Shown here: positions 45,999-57,192 of the stretch, in pieces | Layout of the letters: each line of letters starts with the position of its first letter | Position numbering within the stretch: position 1 is the stretch's first letter | Origin: Serpula lacrymans var. lacrymans S7.9 | Lineage: Eukaryota; Basidiomycota; Agaricomycetes; Boletales; Serpulaceae | Assembly: GCF_000218685.1 (NCBI RefSeq) | Contig: NW_006763297.1 | Coordinates: 1,392,249 to 1,456,248, forward strand | Length of the DNA: 64,000 nucleotides | Direction of reading: 5' to 3' | Position numbers and translations under genes: made by a program | Notes under the pieces: model-generated | What the model saw: only the letters and a program-made list of their open reading frames with translations | What the model was told of the DNA's origin: nothing | The model's database searches: none

Positions 45999-48740
45999 AT
46001 GGCTCATTCGACAGCCTCTGTTACTGTCGGCAAGCCTCGACCTTTGACTCGAAAAAAGACGATGCCTAGCCTTCATTCCAGCGACTCACGTTCTGTACAA
46101 TTGAAAAGCTCCTCCCAAGAGCTCGATGCTGTGTCTCTGAAGACAGCCAGCATCATGACCCACGATCAATCACCCTCCTCTCCAAGGGTCTTCTCACCCA
46201 CTCAGCCAACTATCAACTTAGAATGCACATTCCCTGCTATCATTGCTCCCATCACCATCCTTCGTCGCGTTCCCTTAACCCAGAACCTCGACGCCGTCAG
46301 ATCCCTCGCCCCCATCATTACCAACTGTCTTTCCACCATCTTAGACTCCATGGCCCAGTTGCCTGAAGGAGTCCGCGCTTCATCTTCTTACCAGCTAGCG
46401 AAGAGCGACCTGCTTTTCTCAAAGGACATGTTCCTGTCCCATGCTGAAACCATTGATCCAAATTTAGTTGGTAGAGAGCGTAACGGAGCCATTCAAACCT
46501 CCTTACGACTATTAGAAGTGATGATGAGTGGTCTTAAGGGACTACTAAGGGCAGCTGAGCGCGAGTTGATTGATAGTAAACCACTTCCACCCACTCCGGA
46601 GTGCGATACTGATGATGCTGTTCTGGTCGATATCGAAGAAGGTAAAGTCCTCAATGTATTCTCCCCCGCAGCCGTCGCTAATGCCACCCACCCATCTCAA
46701 GGGGTAGACCCCAATTTTCACGCGACACCCCGAGAGAAACGTGAGCGCGTCGTCCGTCGCAAGAAGAGTAAAATCAATGCCATGCTTAAACCACTATCCG
46801 TTCTCGTCAAATGCGGGAAGCAGTCCACCGAGCGCCTCGCTTCCTCCACGAACGACTCTTCCTCCACACTAGTTCGCACCGATTCTGATAGTGATACTAA
46901 GAAGTCGCAAGACGCCTCTTCCACACTCAATACTATCAGCGACAATGTCGTCGACTGTATCAGGAACTCGATCGCTCAGTTCCCCGACGACTTCTTCCTC
47001 GACGGTGACGACGCTACCCTTCCACCTCACCCAGATGATGCTAGCGAGTTGTGCTTTAATGCCACGGGCGACATTCTTGGAGGTGCTTCTTTGAAGGCCT
47101 TGGTTCGGATCTTAACCAGCAAGGATGGGCTTCCCGACTGCAACTTCACGGATTTCTTTTTGCTGAGCTTCCGCTACTTCACGACCCCCGAGGAGGCACT
47201 CGCTGCGCTCATCGACCGTTACCACGAGAAGACGCCTGAAAATTTGACACCGCTCCAGCTCCCTACCTGGGAGAGAGAAGCATATCAAATCAAGCTACGC
47301 GTCGCCAAAGTGCTCTATCTGTGGACGGACAAGCATTGGAGGCCTGAGGAGGATGAACCCGCATTCAACGCGCTCCTCCAATTCGCATTCTGCCGACTCA
47401 CTCCTGACCTGCCCCGCCCCGTATCCAAACGAGTTATCGATACGCTACACCGATACGCTTGCGACAAAAGCAACTTCCGTGGTCGCCGTTTGGAATGCAC
47501 CACCGCTATTGGCGAATCTCACTTACCCACTAAGCCTATTCCTGCGACGGGCTGGCTCCCGTCGAAGAGGAAAGCCATGGAAGCCGGCGACTTTAGTGAG
47601 GTCGATATCCTGTCATTTGATTGCACTTCTGGTCACGAGGAGCTCGCGCGCCAATTATCTTTGGCACTCTCGGAGTTGTATCTCGACTTCAGGCCTGAAG
47701 ATGCGGTGAAGTTTTGGAAAGATGGCTTGGATCAAGACGTTGGGCGTAAAATCACTGCTATCGTGGTTTACGAGAGAGCGCTGAGTAATTGGACGACTTC
47801 GGTCATCTTATCCAGCCCAATTGCAAGGTCTCGCGCAGCTGTCATCGGTTGTCTCCTGCAAATCTCAACGGTATGTCTTTTCTTTTCTAATTGTCTTTAA
47901 CATGATACTAATAACTTTTTCTCAACAGAAATGCATGGCTATCCGAAACTTTGGTGCATCTGCGGCCATCTACACTGGGATTATGCGGGTGTTGGATCGT
48001 TTGAAAGCTACTCGCAGTGTAAGTTTTACTCTTCCTTATCTTTGAAACATGATTGCTGACCTTCTTTTTTATGCAGGAAATATTCGAAGATCATAACAAG
48101 CTGCTGCGCGTCGTGGGTGACGTCATCCCCCTCGATATGCAGAGAAAGTCCTATTGGAATGCTCTAGGGGATGAAATTTTGCCTACGGTGCCTATCATGA
48201 GTAAGTATTTTTCTTTTATTCAATGTTATTCACTGAGCTAACGTATTTTTTTAACAGGTATATTCATTGGCGAAATACAGATTGCGTTCAGTCATCCGTC
48301 AACGCGCGAATATCCCAAAGGCTCGGGTTGCCAACTCATCAATGTTCACCGTTATCGCAATGTCGTCAAAGTCATCCAAGGTAAGTTTCTGTTTTCGTTA
48401 TCATCTCATTCACATTTACTAATTGTTTTTATTATTATTCTAGCGATGGAAAAATCCCATGTACCCTACAAGCTACAACGTGTCAATTCCATTCAAAAAT
48501 GGCTCAACGCTGAACTGGGCCCTTTCATTCGCGCTGACTTGGCGGAAGAGAATCGTATGGTCGATGCGTTTTACGCAAAAACGTAAGTTTTCCCTCATTC
48601 TCAATTATTCACTATGCTGACTTTTGTTTTTCCCCCTTTTATCTAGGCGTGAAATCGAACCCAAAGGTGCCAAGCCTCCTCACAGAAGCTGGCAGCGTAT
48701 GCTGGACATTTGGGTCCATGAGTTCCTTCCCAGGAAATGA
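45999..48740 (+). CDS. Ras guanine-nucleotide exchange factor (CDC25/RasGEF family)
   Basis: Activates a Ras-type small GTPase by GDP release. Exons 45999-47870, 47929-48018, 48077-48200, 48258-48380, 48444-48582 and 48647-48740 sum to 813 aa; a very large first exon is followed by five small ones. The N-terminal half is Ser-rich with a helical region. The RasGEF N-domain (REM) is at about residues 360-490: 'LKALVRILTSKDGLPDCNFT', 'FRYFTTPEEALAALIDRYHE'. The catalytic CDC25 domain follows: 'TALVYERAL'-equivalent 'TAIVVYERALSNWTTSVIL', 'CMAIRNFGASAAIYTGIMRV', 'PIMSIFIGEIQIAFSHPST', 'INVHRYRNVVKVIQAMEKSH', and the C-terminal 'SIQKWLNAELG'. No SH3 domain is evident at the N-terminus, unlike yeast Cdc25. 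A TATA box and repeated GTGGAC elements precede it. Confidence 0.92.
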
Positions 48741-48875
48741 TTCAAGTTATCTGCTCTGTTTTTCGCTTTTATTTTCCTTCTCGCGTGCTCACCGCCGTAA
48801 TGTTTCTTGATATCTTTTTTTTTATCTCGCCGAGATATCTGCTGCTTATATTCAATCGCGTTTCGTGCTCTTCCT

Positions 48876-49130
48876 CTTCTTTTTCTATCACAATATTTGC
48901 ATATTTACAATGATCGCACACAGTCATCTGCGCACATTACACGTTTTCCTTTTCTTTTACTGCCTACAACCGCTCTTGATCACATTCAGGGCTCACACTC
49001 TTTTTCTTCTTCTCTTTCACAATACTACCTACTTACAATGATCGCACTCAGCCATATGTGCGCATTTCACACTTTCTTTCTTCTTTTATTTTCCTGCCTA
49101 CTTATGCTCACTTTCCATCACATTTTGCAC
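48876..49130. repeat. Imperfect tandem duplication, about 120-bp unit
   Basis: Two related copies are offset by about 128 bp. The best conserved core is ACAATGATCGCAC followed by CAG, then TGCGCAC/TGCGCAT, at 48907 and 49035. Each core is flanked by a TTTTCTTTT tract and CTGCCTAC. Confidence 0.65.
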
Positions 49131-49209
49131 TCTGCATTTTGCATCTCGCAATTTTCAGTTTCCTTGTTCATTGTTTCACTAGCATTCGCATCTTTCCACA
49201 CCCTCTTTC

Positions 49210-49311
49210 TATCTCTGCATCACCGGAATTTATATCGATAATATTTTACGTTCTCTTTTTTATCTCTGTATCACTGGAGTTTATATCGATAACGTCTCAC
49301 GCTCTCTTCTC
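49210..49311. repeat. Imperfect direct repeat, 51-bp unit
   Basis: Two copies (49210-49260 and 49261-49311) share TATCTCTG, ATCAC, GGA, TTTATATCGATAA and a CTCTT-type tail, with a handful of differences. Confidence 0.65.
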
Positions 49312-49797
49312 TATCTCTTTCTCTGTTACTCTCAACCGTTACCTTTTCTTTGTATCATTATCTCGCTGACTTCGAGTCACACTCACACTCTTTTACTATA
49401 CCCTTATATCTGCTGATCAGCATTTATTACTTACACTCATTTCAACTTACACTCATTTAACCTGACTGACCCTTATTCTTTCATTTTCTCCAGCATTAGT
49501 ACATCACACTCTTTTGGTTACATACTCACTACGTAGAGACTTTACTCTCATTGCATCGTTGGCCCGTACTTTGAAGTTCGTTGACGAAATATATCAATTG
49601 GCGAACTATATATCATCTGAATTGAGTTCTAAGAGACTATTCACACTAAGACACAATAGTGAGAGCTCTGAACGTGAGAGTAAGCATTTTAAGTCATGGC
49701 ATGAGGCATACTCGTATACATAGCAATTAAGACTAACGCATCGCCCTCCCAACTGACATAGATGTTAATCATAGGACCGCCAACCCATCATAAACAT

Positions 49798-50663
49798 CTA
49801 AGCGCGCGCTGCCTCGATCCGCTTCCTTGCGACCTGTCGCCGGTTCAGTGATGAGAGGGGCGAGACGACATCCTTGTCCTTGCTCCGTTCAACTTCAGCT
49901 TCGTTCACCGAGAGGATGATTTCGACATGCGTGGGGTGGCCCTGGTAAGGATTGATACGACCGTGGGCACGGTACGTACGACGACGGGTTTTCTATCGAG
50001 GTTAATTTGAGTTGTAGAATTTGAAAATATCAAAGCACTGCAGAACTGAACGTACAGGAGCTTGCTGGACAACGATGTTTTTGATGTAAAGGTCCTCCAA
50101 CTCGATGTTTTTGGCATCAGCATTTGATTCAGCGTTCTTCAACAGACGGGTGATGAACTTGACAGATTTCTCTGGCCAACGACCTATTTTCCCATATTGG
50201 TGATAAGTCCTCTAAGCATACGATTGATAAACTCCGGAAAGCCCACCTTGAGTTGCTTTGAATTGCTTGGCTTGGCTTGCGCGACCAACACCCCCAGCAA
50301 ACCGACGGAAAGGAATGATTTGTTTGTGGTCCGAGACATCACTTAGGTAAGAGTAAGCCTTGGTAAGTTTGAGGCCTTGTATATCACTTCAGCTCCACGC
50401 GATTTTGAGGTGTCCCTTCTATGGTACTTACCAGTCAGAGCAGCAGCAACTTCACGCATGTTCTTGAAGTGCGTGCGGAGGTACTCGCCGCGAGCGCGGG
50501 AGGCTGGATAAGACACAAGATCAGCACTTTGTTGGCCAGATATTCAAGCTTTTTGCACGGACTTTTTTCTGGGTTGGTAGCGAGGGCGGCAGCAGCGTAA
50601 CGAACTACATTGAGATATTGAGTTATATCCCAAATATTGCAGAGACAAGCAGTACTCACCCAT
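49798..50663 (-). CDS. RPL17: 60S ribosomal protein uL22 (L17)
   Basis: Core component of the large cytosolic ribosomal subunit near the exit tunnel. The first coding exon is only ATGG (50663-50660), then an intron, then '[14 protein letters not shown]'. Later exons encode '[20 protein letters not shown]', '[20 protein letters not shown]', '[20 protein letters not shown]', '[20 protein letters not shown]' and '[20 protein letters not shown]', ending '[17 protein letters not shown]'. A tiny first exon followed by an intron is usual for fungal ribosomal protein genes. No residues of the family core appear to be missing. Confidence 0.96.
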
Positions 50664-51476
50664 CTTGAAAAATCTTGAAGCTATCGAGCGCACTGGCGAG
50701 TACTTTCTTTGGTAATTGAGAGAAACGGGTGGCTTGAACTTTGATGATACAGTAGCACGGAAGTTGCCGGGGGATCGTGTCTCGGGTTAGGGCTATTATC
50801 GGGTTATCTCTCTTCGTCGTTAAGTGCTGTACGTGAAAGATATCCTTATATTCAGCAGGGCCAGAGCACACATTGTCGCAGGAGCAGCGACCTTGAGGTA
50901 CCATTGTTTTTCGTGGAGGTCTTACAAGAGCTGGTGAGGTACGTTTACCATAATTTTATCATCATGACACCTACAATGTATGGTTTTGAGACATGGCGGA
51001 CGTTAACGTCGAGATGGGTAACATATCTTCCCCCTCTGCCTCATCGTCCGATCCCATTTGAGAATTCCTTAGTTATGGTGTCATTGTGCATATTAATTAC
51101 GGTCTTCCGGTGAGTGTTCTTGTTGTAAAATTAACACCTCCATATGCACCGCACTGCCATTATGAAATTCTCCCATATTGTAAATATAATTATCGCTGTA
51201 AATACATCACTGCTCGTCATGAGGAAATTCGATTGAAGGCCATGAGTATCTGTATTTTGACAAGAGTGTTAGTCCAAGTCCTGTTACTAGTATACTACGG
51301 ATTTGCATTGTTAGGTAAATACGGAAATGGGAGTAAATGATGAGTTCCGGTATTTACCGTGACGTAAAGCGGTCACTTCGTCCTGACCGTACCGTGAACA
51401 CAATACGGCTCGACGCCGCAACAGTCGTGTTTCTGCAGAGACAGGTACCCTTGACCATCGACAGTGACCTTGGCAA
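50664..51476. other. Divergent intergenic region
   Basis: 813 bp between uL22 (minus) and the Rictor gene (plus). It includes the uL22 leader and promoter on the left. No gene seen; AT-rich sequence dominates 51100-51350. Confidence 0.5.
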
Positions 51477-54400
51477 ATGCCGATAACCACTCCTGAAGAT
51501 GAGGGATCTGCTACAAATACGAACTTTACCTCTTCCTTCACCGTCGTCGCGAGCTCACACGGAACATCACTCGAAGCTGAGACGAGGGCTTTCGAAGACT
51601 CAGTGAGCTCCCCTTCGCGTCTTGTTCAACTTGTGATTCTTGATGCCCATTTACTTTGATATAGATAGAGTCACTTAATCACCAGCTTGAAAAAGAGAAT
51701 CGTATCAGGGAAGGCGCTGAGAAATTCCTCAAACTGCCACTACCTGCGAGTCTATCCGATCGTTGCTCTCTGACTCACGTAAATCTGACCTCTTTTCTAG
51801 GATGCCTTGCGATCACAAGTAGAGTCAGAGCTGGACATGGCAATGAATGAGATCGAGTCGTTGACAAAGAAAATCGAATTAGGTATGTGTCATAGTTATC
51901 TTTCGACCCCTTCAACGATTCTCATGCATAGATACAATCATAATCAGAGTCATTTCACGGAAAGCGAAGAAAGGTTGGCCGCACTAGTGCACCTACAACT
52001 AATAAGCGCAAATTTGCCGGCCAATCTCCAACAGTGGGGATAAGAGTCAGTGTGGACTCTGATGACAGGCACGACAGAGAGAGGGGCACGTAACTTCTTT
52101 CAAGTCGATCGACGTTCGTGGGATTGACCGATTGTTACAGAGGACTTCCGTACTGCCTTGCACCATGCAATTACGTGCATCAAGTCATTATCATCTCTCT
52201 CTCGACCAATAACGTCTCCTCCCGCATCAACCTCGCCTTCATCATCAAATGGAATCATAGGAATAAACGGACAGGATGCTGATCGAACCAGGATAGAAAT
52301 TATGAATAGACTTGTTGGTATATTGCAGCGGAACTTGCGCGTTCGATACGAGTTGCATTTGTCAGAGCTTGTTCAAGCGTGAGTTACCTTAACTATGGTG
52401 GATATGGTACAAAGTTAAGAGCAGCATATCATCCCACAGCATCATACCCTCGCTATCCGATCGATGTTCCATGCATTGTCGAGCTGCGGCTTACCGGCTT
52501 TTACGCCACGCGTTAGTTGATTCTGCATCGGTGGAGCGATTACAACAACAGCCGCTCGAATGGTATATCGTAAAGTAATAAATTCAGTACTGCTATTGTT
52601 ATGGCCACTATATTCACATTTAATTCAAAAGATCTCTAGCACGCGACAACAAGCATGCCATCGAAAAAGAACAAGTCATCAAACTCATTCGCGCCATCGT
52701 TGAAATAGGCTCTGAGCGTTCTGAACGACGTGGTATCACGGGTACAGGGATGATACCCCTTTCAGAACCGGTAATGCGTGCTTTCATTGCTGTTGCAGAG
52801 CACACAGAAGATCCTTTCAGACCCATCTGCGTCCAAACTCTCGCCGAAATGGGTAAGAGATGGGTTATTAAAGCTAAATTATCGTGCATAGTTGACTGTG
52901 TTTTGGTTTATTAGTCCTCATTGACATCGACCTTGTAGCTAGGACTGGGGGCATACGGTTCCTTCTACATGCCCTTGGTGAAGGGCCTATTGAGATGGGA
53001 CCCATACTTGCAGCCACCTTCTTACACATCATTGATTCGCCTCGGACACGAGCATATTTACATCTGGGTACTGATTTAGAGGTATGAGCTTATTTATATA
53101 TCCTCCTAGTAGACCTTTGATCATATACACAGATTGCACTATCCGCTGTGACGGATGCCTATGGTAAAGGCCCTGATCATGCTGATCGCATGAGAGGGTG
53201 CGCTAGGGTAATACAGCTGATGCTACGCACTTGGAGTGGTAAGGCTGATCAAGCTCTGTTCCATAACCTTAGCTGAAATCCTGCAGGTTTGATGTATTTT
53301 TGCATGGATGATCAGCTTGCTATCAAATCCATCGTGGATACTCTTCGGATACCGTCCCTTGAGACAAGGGTAATATTTCTCTGCTATTGATTTATTTACA
53401 CGCTAATATGTAAATCAGGAAATCGTTCTTGACATGTTTTTCGACTTGTTGAATATTAAAGCCCCAGAGTGGTACAAGACATTCATCGACGGTCGAAGGT
53501 TGACAAGTGAGCTTTCTCAATGCAAGTCAGTCGTAACCCTTCCTCATCATTTGTATAGTGTATCGTAAAGCTCGCGGACCTCCAAATCCTTTGAACGAGT
53601 TGGGAGGAACACTTGAGCGCACTCAAGAAACATTGAAACTCACTGATCAATATATCGCTCTTTTAGTGCTCGTATTCACAAATGCTGGTTTGTTAGATGT
53701 GAGATTGTGCTTATCACAAATCAAGTCCCTTCTGATGATCCCATTTAAGGCGTTGACGTCCATGTTGGAAGAATGCACAACTGGATCTAATCTTTCGCGA
53801 AAGGCTACGCTGCTGATGGCTGAGGTCATGCAGATGGCTAACAAGGTCCTTCCCCTGTCTATGGCAGCCAGAATACAGGTGGGTTAGCCAGCAGTATTAC
53901 TGGTAATGAGCTAACATTGGAAATAGGCCGTTCCCAGAGTTTTTAACTTGGCCTCCGAATATAACAACGGAGAGCATCGAATTGTTGGAACTTCTGCATT
54001 GCTCGCGATTGATAGTTTCAACCGTAATCGTGCTAGGTTACAGCCCTCGAGTATGAAGAATTCCCGGCCAAGGTAAGACCAAGTAGACGCTTTTGTGTGC
54101 ACTTATAGCTTATACATCCTTAAGAGCGAATTCTGCAGAAGATGCAGTACGACGTGGGCAAAGACAGGTGGAACAAGTCAAGGTCAAAATGGGCATGCAG
54201 ATGGACGATAAAACGTTCCAATCCTCTTTGCTGGAAGCTCAGGTAATGTATGTCTTACTATAAGGGATTTCTTGATCTTACTAGCTCTGGTAGGTCACGC
54301 TGACGAAAGACCATACAAAATGGAATTTTGAGATGCTTCACGACCTCATTGAGGGACCCCTACTGAACCCGAAACGCCTAGAAGAAGCTATCAAGGCATC

Positions 54401-56905
54401 CAGGTTTATGCGTCGCCTGATGTCATTCTTCCATCCTTTTTCTCATCGGTTTTCGGACATGCCAAGGAAACAGGTGAGCATAGTTGTTTGTCTTGTACGA
54501 TATATTTCTGAAATGTGCGATCATACGTAGCCGAATATACGTTGGATTCGCCTAGGATGTTCCCTGCTAACAACACTTTTGGCAATCCCAGACGGAATCC
54601 GTTTCCTTGCCTCAGAAGATGATTTCTTGAAGCAGATAGTCAAAAGTTTTGCACAGTTGGATCCCGTAAAGTGTACCGTTATCTCATGGTTCTCATAGTC
54701 TGACTATAAACCAACAGTTTAATGGTACTCCTGAATCAGATCCGATTTTTTCCAAAACACGGATAGCGGAAACTTTGACCTATGGATATCTTGAGATGCT
54801 TGGGGTATTGAGCAAACATCCTGAGGGTATAGAGTGAGTAGCCTCCCGATGTTAGAAATATATATCAAGCGTGCTAACGAGCAGAACATCCGCAGACTTA
54901 TGGAAAAAGCGAAGATATTCACTGCCTTTTACCATCTTAGTGAATTACGCGGTCGCGAGGATTTAATTACAGGTATCATCACGAATCTAGATTATAGCAT
55001 GTGAGTATCTCAGAGTCCTTGATATGACTTGGTTAAGATAAGATGATAGAAACGGTCACCCTCGAGTGGTGCTTTCGAAAGCGCTCACTTCAAGTGATAT
55101 GGTTCGTCCTCGCTTCTCGTCTTAGTTGCGCATAGTTTTCATAGGTGGCTTTACAGCACATCCGATTGTTTGCTACAAATCATCTGGGGGATCTGATCCG
55201 TGGCTCTGTCAAACCAAACTCGTGGACTTTACGTCTACTTCTCACACAATTGTATGATCCCGCCCCCGAGGTATGCGAGATGGCAATACATTTTCTAGAA
55301 GAAGCATGTGAGGCGATGGAAACATTGCAACTGGTTGTGGAAATGCAACCTAATATGGATCATTTGGGAGAAATTGGACATCCCTTACTACTCAAGTAAG
55401 TCGTGGACCTAAGCTGCCAAATCGAATATGAATCCAATAAATCTCTAGGTTTATGTCCACTCCAATGGGTTTCCGCTATCTGCACGAGGTAGGGTACATC
55501 GATCGTGAGATGGAGATGTGGTTTCATGTATGCTCCATTCTTCTGTGATTTCAAGTAAAACTGAGCTTTAATTTCTTTTAGGAGCGCAATGTGTATTATG
55601 TTGTGCAGGTCGAGATATTCCTCGCAAAAGTCTTCAGTTCTGATCCGGCTGAAGATGAGGAGGATATTTTGTAAGTTTGGATTATTGGTTATCACATGTG
55701 AAACCCATTTTTTTTTACACAACTTCAGGGCTTTTGATGGCGTTGTCCCCCCACATTTTTACGGGGAGATGTCAAAGACGGAGCTTGGCTGTCAGATCTT
55801 ACATGAGAAGGGACATTTTATTGAGTTCGCGCAGTTCATAAAACAACATGGCCTTGAAAGTGACGATCCGGAGGTGATAATGAAAATGAAGAGTATCTTA
55901 TGGGCGGTTGTGCGTTGTTTTGTACTGAGTTATTTGACTTTAGCTAACACCATTGCCCAGGGTAACGTCGGTGCCACAGAAGGAGGTCTGCCATTCCTTG
56001 AAGAGGAAGAAATAGTACCATCTATCTTGGATATCGCGGAGCACTCTCCTGTACCTTCTGTGCGAGGGTATGCTTTCCATAATATCTATTTGTAAATTTG
56101 ATTCTTAAGATTCGACCTAGGACTTGTTTCTTTGTGCTTGGCTTGATTTCGTCTACATCCCAAGGGGCCGAGATTCTCGATGACTACCATTGGGAAGCCA
56201 CGCTATCACCGCTGGGAATTCCGACTGGTTTATGTATACCTGTAGATCTAGAAAAGTTCATATCGGTATGTGATTTTCTTCACGAGAAATAGTGGTTATC
56301 TTGAGCAGTTTTCAGATACCTCTCTGGAACCCAGTAAACATGAAAGTAGATGACGATTCTCGGCTATTGCCTCCCACGGTGCAGACAGAGGTGGAAGTAA
56401 TCACAGCAGTCGAAAATCTCAGTAATACCGTTATAGCTAACGCTGCTTCACGGTCGTTAGCCAGGTATGTCAGGCTCTTTATCTTCGAGACAGCCTTACC
56501 ACAGCTATGAACAGGATGAAATCTCGACCCGAGTACAAATCTGTGTTTTCATCTCCAGCAGTCTTTTTCCGTGCGCTTCATATAATCTCCACACAACGAT
56601 ATAGGTTGCCAGTTCGAAGATACATCTTTGATTTGTTCAATATTGAGCTCGACAATGATGTAGTGAACGCACTTGCAGACAGTGCGATCTCTCTTCGTGC
56701 ACCTCCTTCCTTTAAGCAGCCGGAAGCTCAGAAAAGTCGGGTGGTCAGCATGTTTGGTGTAGGGCGTACACGTGGATCATCGGAAAGCGACGAGGAAGAC
56801 GACGAGGACGACATGAACGTAGGGGATGAAAAGGAATTCGTAGTAGAAAAGAAACCTGTGATCACCCTGCGACCAGTCAGCAGGATCATAGGTTTCGACA
56901 GTTAA
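51477..56905 (+). CDS. TORC2 subunit Rictor / Ste20 / Avo3
   Basis: Scaffold of target-of-rapamycin complex 2 (S. pombe Ste20, S. cerevisiae Tsc11/Avo3), needed for AGC-kinase phosphorylation and actin control. The ATG at 51477 opens 'MPITTPEDEGSATNTNFTSS'. A coiled-coil (HR1-like) region follows, 'IESLNHQLEKENRIREGAEK', then more than twenty small exons encoding armadillo-like helices: 'PSLSDRCSMHCRAAAYRLLR', 'KSLARDNKHAIEKEQVIKLI', 'FLLHALGEGPIEMGPILAAT', 'IVLDMFFDLLNIKAPEW'. Rictor hallmarks lie in the second half: 'LTQLYDPAPEVCEMAIHFLE', 'MGFRYLHEVGYIDREMEMWF', 'AFDGVVPPHFYGEMSKTELG' and 'SVRGTCFFVLGLISST'. The end is acidic, finishing 'PVSRIIGFDS'. I estimate 1,300-1,400 aa. Some exon joins near 51770 are unresolved. 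Confidence 0.93.
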
Positions 56906-57192
56906 GGACTTCAGTGCTAGTAAGTACTCGAAATGTGTTGATTCTTATCATCACGGACAGACAACTTCTTCATATGTACCTAGTTTCATCATATGTACAA
57001 TACTGACATGTTTCATTGTTCACCACTCGATATCCCTCACTTGTAAATCTATCAAATCTTCTTTTACTATATCTTTGACAACTGTCGTAAAGACAGCTTC
57101 TTGTTCTTCTCAATTGATATATCGATGCATTGTTCTTGACACTCGTGAAGCTTACTAGCGCTTGACTCCAAGAAGAATAGGCTGAATTTTCG

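Larger units (their letters stand above)
48741..49797. other. 1.06-kb T-rich convergent intergenic region with tandem repeats
   Basis: Lies between the RasGEF stop (plus) and the ribosomal protein uL22 stop (minus). The plus strand is strongly pyrimidine-rich (TTTCTTTT and ACTC-type tracts). Open frames at 48807-49241 and 49058-49369 are products of this composition and show no domain. Two sets of imperfect tandem repeats are listed separately. Confidence 0.6.

Noticed and set aside
48807..49369. Phe/Ser/His-rich plus-strand frames
   Set aside because: Products of pyrimidine-rich tandem repeats between convergent genes.
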